NCBI GenBank assembly: GCA_964407425.1
Contig: CAYOVN010000162.1
Location: forward strand, 1-7,643
Direction of reading: 5' to 3'
Source of the DNA: JABDNZ01 sp964407425
Lineage (GTDB): Bacteria; Gemmatimonadota; Gemmatimonadetes; Longimicrobiales; Gaopeijiaceae
DNA: 7,643 nucleotides
Part shown: positions 1-6,539 of the stretch, one piece after another
Numbering within the stretch: position 1 is the first letter of the stretch
How the letters are laid out: each line of letters starts with the position of its first letter
Position numbers and translations under genes: made by a program
Notes under the pieces: model-generated
The model's input: the letters and a program-made list of their open reading frames with translations, nothing else
What the model was told of the DNA's origin: nothing
The model's database searches: none

Positions 1-1235
1 AAGAGACAGTTCTGCCCCCCGCCGATTCCGTGAAGGAGGACCCCGTCGGAGTGGGTATTCACGTTCCCATTGAAATTCACATCCACCTCCGTCGCGCCTA
101 GCACAACCGCGTCCACCATGGAGGCGAAATTGCCCTTTCCATGGTAGTTGTAGGAGGTAAAAGGCGACGTGGGGACGTGCCGAGGGTTGTTGGCGATGGA
201 TTCCACGGCGGCCAGGTCGAAGGTTTGACCGTCCAGGATGTAGTCCGTGAGCCCCTCCTCCAACATCTCCACCAGGTACCGAGTGGAGCCGCCCCGGATG
301 AAGCGAGCCTTCACCCCGGCATCGACCATCATTTCCCTCAAGAACTGAGCGAACGCCAGAGCGATTCCCCCGGCCCCCGCCTGGAAGGAGAAACCCTCCT
401 TCATGATTCCGGCGTCCCGAACGAAACGGGCCACATATTCGGCGATCAGGAGCCGGTCCGGACTCTTGGTGACCTGAGTTGTACCTGAAACGATCTTCGA
501 GGGATCACCGATGGAGTCCACCTCCACGACAAAATCCACATTGTTGCCCTGGATTTGCCATGGAATGCAAGGGAATTCCACCAAATTATCGGTGACCACG
601 ATGACATGGTCGGCGTAGATGGAGTCGGCGAGGGCAAACCCAAGGGAGCCACAGGCCGACGGGCCATGGGATCCGTTTGCGTTCCCGAAGAAATCTGCGG
701 AGGGGGCGGCGATGACGGCGATGTCGATATAGACATCCCGGTCCTGAATGGCCTGCCATCTTCCGCCGTGGGATCGAAGCACACCCAATCCCTCCATTTT
801 CCCCTCGCTGGTGTACCGACCGAGGGGACCATTCATGCTGCCCTCGATATGGTGCACCACGCCCTGATCCATGAGTTCGATGACCGGCTCATGGCAGGGG
901 AAGGAAGCCGACGGAAGCCAGGTGAGGTTCTTGACCCCCATCTCTCCTGCTACCCGTAGAGCTTCCAGGGCAACCCGGTCACCATTTCGAAGGTGGTGAT
1001 GGGAAGAAATGGTCATTCCATCCCGAATACCGCACCGTTCAAGGGCCGTTCGAAGATCTGGAAGCCTTTTGTCTCCATCTCCCGGATAGCTCCTGCAGGA
1101 TCGGATCGGTGGCGCCGCCTTGGCCTGATCGGGAGTGAAGGCTCCAACCCCCTGGTAGGGCACTTGAGCCTTGCCGTTCACCACTGTCGGGACTGTCCGG
1201 CCGGCAGCATTCTGCACAAACTCGAACTGGCTCAT
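1..1235 (-). CDS. citF: Citrate lyase alpha subunit (citrate:acetyl-ACP transferase), 3' end outside window
   Basis: This is the alpha subunit of citrate lyase, which moves the acyl-carrier thiol from acetyl-ACP to citrate, giving citryl-ACP and acetate in the cytoplasm. My reading of the minus strand from the ATG at 1235 stays open for 411 codons to the window edge. Family landmarks are GMTISSHHHLRNGD (residues 73-86), FGNANG (183-188), GSLGFALAD (196-204), KEGFSFQAGAGG (279-290) and NVNTHSDGV (391-399), all resembling E. coli CitF. E. coli CitF is about 510 residues, so roughly the last 100 residues lie off the left edge. The N-terminus is shorter and different from E. coli. The ATG overlaps the TGA of citDE as ATGA, indicating translational coupling, with AAGGGG 7 nt upstream as ribosome-binding site. 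Citramalate lyase subunits are homologous, so the substrate could be citramalate; citrate is favoured by the aconitase and dehydrogenase genes upstream. Confidence 0.93.
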   Translation of the reverse strand, partial: MSQFEFVQNAAGRTVPTVVNGKAQVPYQGVGAFTPDQAKAAPPIRSCRSYPGDGDKRLPDLRTALERCGIRDGMTISSHHHLRNGDRVALEALRVAGEMGVKNLTWLPSASFPCHEPVIELMDQGVVHHIEGSMNGPLGRYTSEGKMEGLGVLRSHGGRWQAIQDRDVYIDIAVIAAPSADFFGNANGSHGPSACGSLGFALADSIYADHVIVVTDNLVEFPCIPWQIQGNNVDFVVEVDSIGDPSKIVSGTTQVTKSPDRLLIAEYVARFVRDAGIMKEGFSFQAGAGGIALAFAQFLREMMVDAGVKARFIRGGSTRYLVEMLEEGLTDYILDGQTFDLAAVESIANNPRHVPTSPFTSYNYHGKGNFASMVDAVVLGATEVDVNFNGNVNTHSDGVLLHGIGGGQNCL

Positions 1236-2467
1236 TCCGTCACCCCTTCTTCCTCTTCTTCTTGGGAGATGAGGCCTGCCGCATCGGCCTCCTCCACCAG
1301 CTTCCTGGCCCGAAGGACCACGGGGCGATCGATCATCTTCGTGCCGAGACTCACGACGCCCAGCCCCGCCTTCTCGGCCTCTTCAAAAGCCTCCACGATG
1401 CGGATGGCCCTGGCCAACTCCTGCTCACTGGGGGCAAAGGCCTTGTGGATGATTCTGATTTGTCGGGGATGGATACAGCCCATGCCCTGGAAGCCCATAC
1501 CCCTGGAACGTTGGCCCCAGGCCAATAGACCTGCTTCGTCGGCTACGTCTCCGTATACCGAATCGATGGCCTGGACCCCGGCGGCCCGGGCCGCGTTGAC
1601 CATGCGGCTCCGAGCCCAGAGGGTTTCGGTTCCCTCCGCCGTCTTCACAACGCCCAGGTCTGCCGTGTAGTCCTCGAGCCCGATAGTCAGAGCTGCCACG
1701 AAAGGGGAGGCCAGAGCAATGTGAACCGCGTTCTCCACGCCCTGGGCCGATTCCAGAATGGGCATGAGCCACACGGGCTGGCTCAAACCCAGCTCCTTCT
1801 GGATTTCGTCGATCTTCGCCTGAACCTGTTTAACCTGGCCCGAGGTTTCCACCTTCGGGAGGAGGATCATCTCCGGGCACTCTGGCACAACCATCTCCAG
1901 GTCCGCCAAACCGAGCTCCCCCTGGTTGATGCGCACCATCCGCTCCGCATCGCCGAAATCGACGCAGCGGAGGGCATTCCTCACCATCACCCGGGCCGCA
2001 TCCTTTTCGTCGGGGTGGACCGAGTCTTCCAGATCGAGGATTACCCCGTCCGGACCATGAAGACCCGCGTTGACGGCGAATTTGGGCTCGTTGCCGGGCA
2101 GGTAGAGCCTGGACCTTCGGACCCTATCCTTCTCCGTGCCGTCAGGCCGGGGCCTGGCTCGAAACTCGGGCCTCGCATCGCCGGACAGGTCTTGTCCGGC
2201 CCTCCTGACCGCAGCTTCAAGGCGAGCCTGGATCACCCAGGGAAGGCTCCCCTGGTCTTCCAGCTTGACCCGCACATCCTCGACCCCCAACTCCTGAAGG
2301 GTCTTCAGGACGTCCTCCCGGATCGCCTCCCCGAAAAGGCTTTGAACTTTGGAGTTCAGATCCAGATCGATCCCGCCGGTCCCGGAAAACTCAACCGATA
2401 CCCAGCAGTCGGACCGGACGGCGGCACCCCGACGCCCGGCCTCCCCCACTCCTGACTGGCCCGCCAT
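1232..2467 (-). CDS. Fused citrate lyase gamma (acyl carrier, CitD) and beta (citryl-ACP lyase, CitE) subunits
   Basis: This 411-residue protein joins two citrate lyase subunits that are normally separate. Residues about 12-92 match CitD, the acyl carrier protein: IDLDLNSKVQSLFG (33-46) and DQGSLPWVIQARLEAAVRRA (71-90) parallel CitD sequences ending in a KGALxxxLRAR-type helix. After an Arg/Pro/Asp-rich linker (93-117), residues 118-400 are CitE, a HpcH/HpaI-type TIM barrel that cleaves citryl-ACP to acetyl-ACP and oxaloacetate: RSRLYLPGNEP (118-128), LDLEDSV (144-150, acidic metal ligands), VRIN (178-181), LLPKVE (202-207), PILESAQGVENA (236-247), GLEDYTADLG (263-272) and IHPRQI (332-337). 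CitE alone is about 300 residues and CitD about 95, so the length fits a full fusion. The prosthetic-group serine is probably Ser19 in VRSDCWV; the usual ESSD/ESGD motif is changed. GGAG lies 6 nt before the ATG and overlaps the upstream stop. The protein ends in a Glu run (403-407). Confidence 0.92.
   Translation of the reverse strand: MAGQSGVGEAGRRGAAVRSDCWVSVEFSGTGGIDLDLNSKVQSLFGEAIREDVLKTLQELGVEDVRVKLEDQGSLPWVIQARLEAAVRRAGQDLSGDARPEFRARPRPDGTEKDRVRRSRLYLPGNEPKFAVNAGLHGPDGVILDLEDSVHPDEKDAARVMVRNALRCVDFGDAERMVRINQGELGLADLEMVVPECPEMILLPKVETSGQVKQVQAKIDEIQKELGLSQPVWLMPILESAQGVENAVHIALASPFVAALTIGLEDYTADLGVVKTAEGTETLWARSRMVNAARAAGVQAIDSVYGDVADEAGLLAWGQRSRGMGFQGMGCIHPRQIRIIHKAFAPSEQELARAIRIVEAFEEAEKAGLGVVSLGTKMIDRPVVLRARKLVEEADAAGLISQEEEEEGVTE
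1236..1263 (-). promoter_or_regulatory. Purine-rich translation start region of citF inside the citDE 3' end
   Basis: The end of citDE on the minus strand is a purine run of Glu codons (GAAGAAGAGGAAGAA) leading into GGGGTGACGGA and then the overlapping ATGA. AAGGGG sits 7 nt from the citF ATG and is the probable ribosome-binding site, so the Glu-rich tail of one protein also supplies the initiation signal of the next. Confidence 0.6.
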
Positions 2468-2477
2468 GGGTCACTCC

Positions 2478-3665
2478 CTATCCGAGCTTCTCGATGATGG
2501 CGTCCGTAACCTGAAACGTCGTTGCGGCGCCCCGTCCAATCGCTTCTCCACTGCCCGGCATCTTCTTCATGTCGTAGGTCCGGACCTTCCCCTCCGTCAC
2601 CACAGTGGCTACAGCATCCCTGATCCGCTGAGCTTTGTCGAATTCGCCCACGTGATCGAGCATCATGACCGCCGAAAGGATCATAGCGATGGGGTTCACG
2701 ATGGGTGGGTCCAGTTCCTCGTACTTCGGCGCTGATCCGTGGGTCGGCTCGAACACTGCCACCTCGTCCCCGATATTCGCCGAGCAAGCAAACCCCAAAC
2801 CACCCACCAAGCCGGCGAAGGCGTCTGAGACGATGTCACCGAACATATTTCCGGCCACGACGACCCCATAGTTCTCGGGGTTCTTGGTGAGCCACATCAT
2901 CTGGGCGTCGATGTTGGTCGACCAATGCTCGATGCTCGGATGTTCCTTTTGGACTTCCTGGGCCACCATTTCCATCATCCCCGAAGTTTCCCGAAGGACA
3001 TTGGGCTTTTCGCAGACGGTGACGGACTTGTACCCGTGTTTCTCGGCATATTCGAAGGCGGCCTTCATGATGCGGCGGGTCGCGGGCCGGCTGAATACGC
3101 GGGTCGAGATTGCCAAGTCGGCCTTATCGTAGGACTCCCAGTTCTTGAACTTCGGGTGGGTGGACAGGGCATCGTAGACATTTTGCGGCGGATCAGTCCA
3201 TTCCAGGCCGGCGTAGAGGCCTTCGGTGTTCTGGCGGAACACGGCCACGTTGACGGGCGGCTCCTCGAACCCTCCATCAGCTGTCCGACGGATGAAGTTG
3301 AGGGGATTGCCGGCGAAGGAGATGCAGGGGCGGATGCAGACATCGAGGTTAAAAACCTGCCTGAGGCCCACGATGGGGCTGAAATACACAAGGCCCTTGT
3401 CCCTGAGCTCCGGGCTTAACTCGACGTCGGCCTCCCACTTGGGCTTGGACGTGATGGCTCCGAAAAGACCCAGTCCATGCTCCCTGAGAAGGTCGATGGT
3501 GCGTTGGGGAAGGGGGTTCCCTTCATTGACCCAGAATTCCCAGCCGATGTCGGCGTGAACGTAGTCGGCCTCAAAACCCACTGCGTCCAGGACCCGGAGG
3601 GATTCCTCCAGACAAACTTTCCCGATCCCGTCTCCGGGCATGGTGACCACTGTAAGGCGTGCCAT
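2478..3665 (-). CDS. Isocitrate/isopropylmalate-family beta-decarboxylating dehydrogenase, probably isocitrate dehydrogenase (NADP)
   Basis: A 395-residue cytoplasmic enzyme that oxidises a 2-hydroxy-tri/dicarboxylate and releases CO2, most simply isocitrate to 2-oxoglutarate. Visible family motifs are MPGDGIGK (9-16), SPIVGLRQ (96-103), CIRP (110-113), FRQNTEGLYAGLEW (143-156), EKPN (219-222), GNMFGDIVSDAFAGLVGGLG (272-291) and THGSAPKY (308-315). Substrate residues are kept: Arg102, Arg112, Arg144, Tyr151, Lys220, Asp277 and Asp281. Lys314-Tyr315 and Tyr364 match the NADP determinants Lys344, Tyr345 and Tyr391 of E. coli isocitrate dehydrogenase, with Lys368 for Arg395, so NADP use is predicted. 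The loop residue matching E. coli Asn115 is Ile98, so homoisocitrate or a 3-alkylmalate cannot be excluded. I chose the ATG at 3665. A GTG at 3677 is in frame but overlaps the GGAG (3677-3680) that should serve as ribosome-binding site, although 11 nt is a long spacing. The gene lies 41 nt after the aconitase gene and 10 nt before citDE. Confidence 0.9.
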   Translation of the reverse strand: MARLTVVTMPGDGIGKVCLEESLRVLDAVGFEADYVHADIGWEFWVNEGNPLPQRTIDLLREHGLGLFGAITSKPKWEADVELSPELRDKGLVYFSPIVGLRQVFNLDVCIRPCISFAGNPLNFIRRTADGGFEEPPVNVAVFRQNTEGLYAGLEWTDPPQNVYDALSTHPKFKNWESYDKADLAISTRVFSRPATRRIMKAAFEYAEKHGYKSVTVCEKPNVLRETSGMMEMVAQEVQKEHPSIEHWSTNIDAQMMWLTKNPENYGVVVAGNMFGDIVSDAFAGLVGGLGFACSANIGDEVAVFEPTHGSAPKYEELDPPIVNPIAMILSAVMMLDHVGEFDKAQRIRDAVATVVTEGKVRTYDMKKMPGSGEAIGRGAATTFQVTDAIIEKLG

Positions 3666-3706
3666 CGTAGGCTTCACTCCAAAAGTGCTGATGAAAGGGT
3701 TATCGG

Positions 3707-5674
3707 CTAGCTCTCAAGGCCCAACTTCCTGCGAATCAGATTTTCACTTCCTCCAGCCACCACCAGTCCCTGGGGAACCGATCCCAGGGGGGGGAAGCGG
3801 AAGGTCTCATCCCGGAAGTTGATCGTCCCCCGGGAAAAGTCCACCTCCAGGATATCCCCTGGAATGTGGGTCAGGACACCCCCTTCGATCTCGGGGCCGA
3901 ACTCATCCTTCAACATCGTGATCATGGCAGGACACTCGATACAAATAAACCCATTGTTATAGGCGTTCCGGAGGTACGTCTGGGAGAAGCTTCCGGCAAG
4001 AACCAGGGATATGCCCCGGGCCTGCAGTGCTGTCGCCGCCTGCTCCCGGCTGGAGCCGGTGCCGAAGTTCCATCCTCCAACGAGGATGTCCCCGGCCTGC
4101 ACGTTTTCGGCGAAAGCAGGGTCGTAGTTCTCCATGACGACCCGGGCCATTTCCTCCCGGGTCATGCCCTCACGATAGGTGTAGTCCTTCGAATAGATCC
4201 CGTCGGTATTGAGGTTGTCGGCCGGGGTAAAGACTATGCGGCCTGAGAGGGCTTCCGGGAAGCCGTCGAGAATCTCCACCACTTCGTCCCCCCGGGCCGC
4301 GGCCTCGAACTCCACATGGTCCCGCTGGGGCCGGTCCACCGAGGGGGAGGAACCGCCCTCGAGCACGTCAGGGCCAACAACCCTGCCCGCAACGGCGGAA
4401 GCGACGACTACCTCCGGGCTTGCCAGGTAGGCCTGTGCATCCCGGGAGCCCATTCTTCCTTTGAAGTTTCGATTGGTAGCGCTGATCCCCACCTCTCCAT
4501 CCTCCAGGAGCCCGGTTCCCAATCCGATGCAGGGCCCGCACCCCGGTGGAAGGACGTTCGCTCCGGCGTCCACAAGGGCGCCCCAGGCCCCTGACTCCTG
4601 GGCAGATGACTGAATCTCCGCGCTTGCGGCTGCCACATAGAGCTCGACCCCCTCCGCGACCTTTTTGCCCCGGATTACATCAGCCGCTGCCTCCAGGTCG
4701 TCTAGCCGGGAATTCACACAGGAAACCAGATAAGCTTTGTGGATCGGTAGGCCTTCCTCTTCCACGTCAGCCAGGGACCGCATGACCTGCACCGAATCGG
4801 GCCCGGCGATATGAGGACTGACCTGGGAGAGGTCGAGGCGGATCCGGGCGGCATACTTTGCCCCGGGATCGGCCGACAGCGTCGAAGATTCCCAACCCCG
4901 GAGGTCTTCTTCCGAGAAACGGTCGATCCCCAGTCCATCCAGGCGGGCCTTCCTTTGGCGGAGATAGTCCACTGTGACAGCGTCGGCTGGGAACCATCCC
5001 GCCAGGGCACCCCATTCGGTGGTCATGTTGCTGATGGAGAACCGGGAATCCATGCTCAGACTGGCCACCCCTGGCCCCGTGAACTCCAGGACGGCGTTCA
5101 GCACCTCACCCTGGTTGTAGAGCCCGCATAGGGTGATGATGACGTCCTTCCCCGTGGCCCCTTTCGAAAGAGCCCCCTCCAGAACGACTTCAACCGTCCG
5201 GGGAATCTGCCACCAGAATTCCCCCGTTGCCCATACACCGGCTGCATCCGTTCGAACTACAGGGGTGCCGAGGGCGCCAAGGGCTCCATACATGTTGGCG
5301 TGGGAATCGGAGGCAACCACCAAAAACCCAGGGAGGACATAACCCATGGAGACCATGACCTGATGGCCGATCCCCGTCTCCGGGGGATAGTAGTCGACTC
5401 CGTGCAAGTCGGCGAAAGCCTTGATGTCGCGGTACTTGGATAGGTTTGTCTCAGACTTGTTCTGAATGTCATGATCCATGGCGAACACGGGCTGGGATGG
5501 ATCATATAAACCGGACGCCCCAATGGCTTTGAACTTCTCCATTACGGCTGCTGTGTTGTCATGGGTGAGGATGTGCCGGGGCTTCAGGCTAATGACGTCC
5601 CCGGTCCGGAGGGGTCGGCTCGGACCCTCCACCATGTGGGTCTGAGCGATCTTCTCAACAACGGTCTGGCTCAT
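3707..5674 (-). CDS. Single-chain aconitase-family hydro-lyase resembling fungal homoaconitase (Lys4)
   Basis: A 655-residue [4Fe-4S] hydro-lyase of the aconitase/isopropylmalate dehydratase superfamily, expected to interconvert citrate and isocitrate or their homologues through a cis-aconitate-type intermediate. The large domain shows MDHDIQNK (66-73), SDSHANMYGALGALGTP (122-138) and TDAAGVWATGEFWWQIP (142-158). Cluster cysteines are Cys319 in VSCVNSR, and Cys379 and Cys382 in PGCGPCIGLG. The small swivelling domain follows in the same chain from about 478: DNLNTDGIYSKDYTY (486-500) and NFGTGSSREQAATAL (536-550), with the catalytic serine and Arg543. TPVVRTDAAGVWATGEFWW and DNLNTDGIYSKDYTY closely resemble yeast Lys4 as I remember it. 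The length fits Lys4 rather than bacterial AcnA/AcnB (about 860-890) or two-subunit LeuCD. GAGG lies 9 nt before the ATG. The gene sits between the HD protein and the dehydrogenase, which suggests it feeds the latter. The substrate (citrate or homocitrate) is not decided by the sequence. Confidence 0.9.
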   Translation of the reverse strand: MSQTVVEKIAQTHMVEGPSRPLRTGDVISLKPRHILTHDNTAAVMEKFKAIGASGLYDPSQPVFAMDHDIQNKSETNLSKYRDIKAFADLHGVDYYPPETGIGHQVMVSMGYVLPGFLVVASDSHANMYGALGALGTPVVRTDAAGVWATGEFWWQIPRTVEVVLEGALSKGATGKDVIITLCGLYNQGEVLNAVLEFTGPGVASLSMDSRFSISNMTTEWGALAGWFPADAVTVDYLRQRKARLDGLGIDRFSEEDLRGWESSTLSADPGAKYAARIRLDLSQVSPHIAGPDSVQVMRSLADVEEEGLPIHKAYLVSCVNSRLDDLEAAADVIRGKKVAEGVELYVAAASAEIQSSAQESGAWGALVDAGANVLPPGCGPCIGLGTGLLEDGEVGISATNRNFKGRMGSRDAQAYLASPEVVVASAVAGRVVGPDVLEGGSSPSVDRPQRDHVEFEAAARGDEVVEILDGFPEALSGRIVFTPADNLNTDGIYSKDYTYREGMTREEMARVVMENYDPAFAENVQAGDILVGGWNFGTGSSREQAATALQARGISLVLAGSFSQTYLRNAYNNGFICIECPAMITMLKDEFGPEIEGGVLTHIPGDILEVDFSRGTINFRDETFRFPPLGSVPQGLVVAGGSENLIRRKLGLES

Positions 5675-5714
5675 TCGAAATAACCTCGGCCCATGGCCTT
5701 CTGGAGGTTGGTCG

Positions 5715-6257
5715 TCACTTACCCAGGGTCTTGAATGGTTCGTAACTCATGAAGTCTGCGTGATGAACGATCCATGCCTCGGTGGAGCGGGTTACCAGAT
5801 TCCCCTCGGCGGCATGGGTGGCGATGATATGGGTAACTGCATCCGGGACCCCGCACTCCATCGCGACCGCCACTCCGGTGAAGGGGTGTCGGAGGGCTTT
5901 CCCCCTGGCACTCTGAACCGCAACGCCATCCACTTCCTCGTATTCCAGGACCTTTCCCACATCCGCGAGGATTGCACCGGCGATGACCGTGTCCATATGG
6001 ATGGGAAGGCCCCGTCCAAGGAATTCGTCCATGGCTTCCGCGCTTCGTTTCGCGATGTGCACAACACACCGCTTATGCTCCATGAAGGTGGCGGGGCAAT
6101 CAGGGATCAGGAGGGTAAAGGGAATCTTGTTCAGATCGTCCGGATCGAGGGGGCTTCGTTCCAGGGCCACTTCCCATGTCCGGGTGGTCTGCTCTTTGAG
6201 TTCGGGGTCGGAGATCCACTCGAGCTCCGGCCAGAGTTTTTCGACGGCTGCCCGCAT
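5715..6257 (-). CDS. HD-domain protein of unknown role
   Basis: A 180-residue protein with an HD-type metal-dependent phosphohydrolase fold, first gene of the minus-strand operon. Candidate metal ligands in the order expected for the superfamily are His67 (VVHIAKRSAEAM), Asp99 (AILADVGKVLEY), His124 (HPFTGVAVAMECGV), His148 (ATHAAEG) and Asp168 (VHHADFM). The doublet that names the family is Ala98-Asp99 rather than His-Asp, so one metal site may be incomplete or the reaction different. No signal peptide or membrane segment is seen. The ATG at 6257 is chosen because AGGAG lies 6 nt upstream; the frame stays open to a GTG at 6326 without a comparable ribosome-binding site. The gene ends 40 nt before the aconitase gene, so the two are probably co-transcribed. 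I do not recognise a named family or substrate. Proteins of this fold can hydrolyse nucleotides or phosphate esters, or act as a regulatory sensor; which applies here is unknown. Confidence 0.8.
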   Translation of the reverse strand: MRAAVEKLWPELEWISDPELKEQTTRTWEVALERSPLDPDDLNKIPFTLLIPDCPATFMEHKRCVVHIAKRSAEAMDEFLGRGLPIHMDTVIAGAILADVGKVLEYEEVDGVAVQSARGKALRHPFTGVAVAMECGVPDAVTHIIATHAAEGNLVTRSTEAWIVHHADFMSYEPFKTLGK

Positions 6258-6263
6258 TGTTGG

Positions 6264-6268
6264 CTCCT
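6264..6268 (-). promoter_or_regulatory. Ribosome-binding site AGGAG that sets the HD-domain gene start
   Basis: AGGAG on the minus strand lies 6 nt before the ATG at 6257. It favours that start over the in-frame GTG at 6326, removing 23 residues from the longest possible reading. Confidence 0.75.
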
Positions 6269-6283
6269 GCCAGCAGAGAATGG

Positions 6284-6318
6284 AAAACGGGGACCTTCGG
6301 AATGGATACCGGTCCCCG
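6284..6318 (-). promoter_or_regulatory. Hairpin followed by four U: possible attenuator in the leader of the minus-strand operon
   Basis: On the minus strand, CGGGGACC (6318-6311) pairs perfectly with GGTCCCCG (6295-6288) across a 15-nt loop, and TTTT (6287-6284) follows at once. A GC-rich 8-bp stem with a short U run looks like a weak intrinsic terminator. It lies 15 nt before the ribosome-binding site of the HD-domain gene, so it could act as an attenuator of the whole operon. The U run is short and the loop long for a terminator. A protein-binding operator is the alternative. Confidence 0.35.
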
Positions 6319-6415
6319 AAAAGCACCGAAAAATGAAGGGTTGCCGGCGTGTCTGCAAGGAGCAGGAAGCATGTGGATGGAATTGAGGAGAATTAGCCGG
6401 TTTTACCCGCTTTCT

Positions 6416-6430
6416 CAGGGGCCGCCCCTG
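6416..6430 (+). repeat. Short perfect inverted repeat upstream of HMG-CoA synthase
   Basis: CAGGGG and CCCCTG form a perfect 6-bp stem around a CCG loop. No T run follows on either strand, so it is not a terminator. It could be a regulatory hairpin or a protein site, or occur by chance in GC-rich DNA. Confidence 0.3.
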
Positions 6431-6479
6431 TCGCGAGACGGGAAAACCCCGCAGTATTCCAGAAGTCCTTCTAAGGGAC

Positions 6480-6506
6480 CCCGGTTAGGCTGATATGTGT
6501 ACCGGG
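6480..6506 (+). repeat. Inverted repeat CCCGGT/ACCGGG with 15-nt spacer in the HMG-CoA synthase leader
   Basis: CCCGGT (6480-6485) and ACCGGG (6501-6506) are inverted copies separated by 15 nt, ending 44 nt before the ATG. The spacing equals that of the 6288-6318 repeat, and both include TACCGG. It might be an operator, but six-base arms can arise by chance here. Confidence 0.25.
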
Positions 6507-6539
6507 AGGTGGGATTATTCGTAAACCGCACCAGGCGCC

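Noticed and set aside
446..832. A 128-codon minus-strand frame inside citF
   Set aside because: It is a shifted frame on the same strand as CitF. The CitF frame is continuous with conserved motifs on both sides, so there is no frameshift to explain.
993..1670. A 225-codon open frame on the plus strand across the citF/citDE junction
   Set aside because: It is antisense to two well-supported genes, is rich in Ser, Ala and Arg without domain motifs, and has no clear ribosome-binding site.
1721..2455. A 244-codon open frame on the plus strand
   Set aside because: It lies entirely antisense to the CitDE gene, whose protein matches known families along its length. The frame has no recognisable motif and is a usual by-product of GC-rich codons.
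3666..3677. GTG start for the dehydrogenase
   Set aside because: The only GGAG nearby overlaps this GTG, so it cannot serve it. The ATG 12 nt downstream begins the family-typical MARLTVVTMPGDGIG.
5760..6386. A 208-codon open frame on the plus strand
   Set aside because: It is antisense to the HD-domain gene. The HD protein has ordered family-type residues and a good ribosome-binding site, whereas this frame shows neither.
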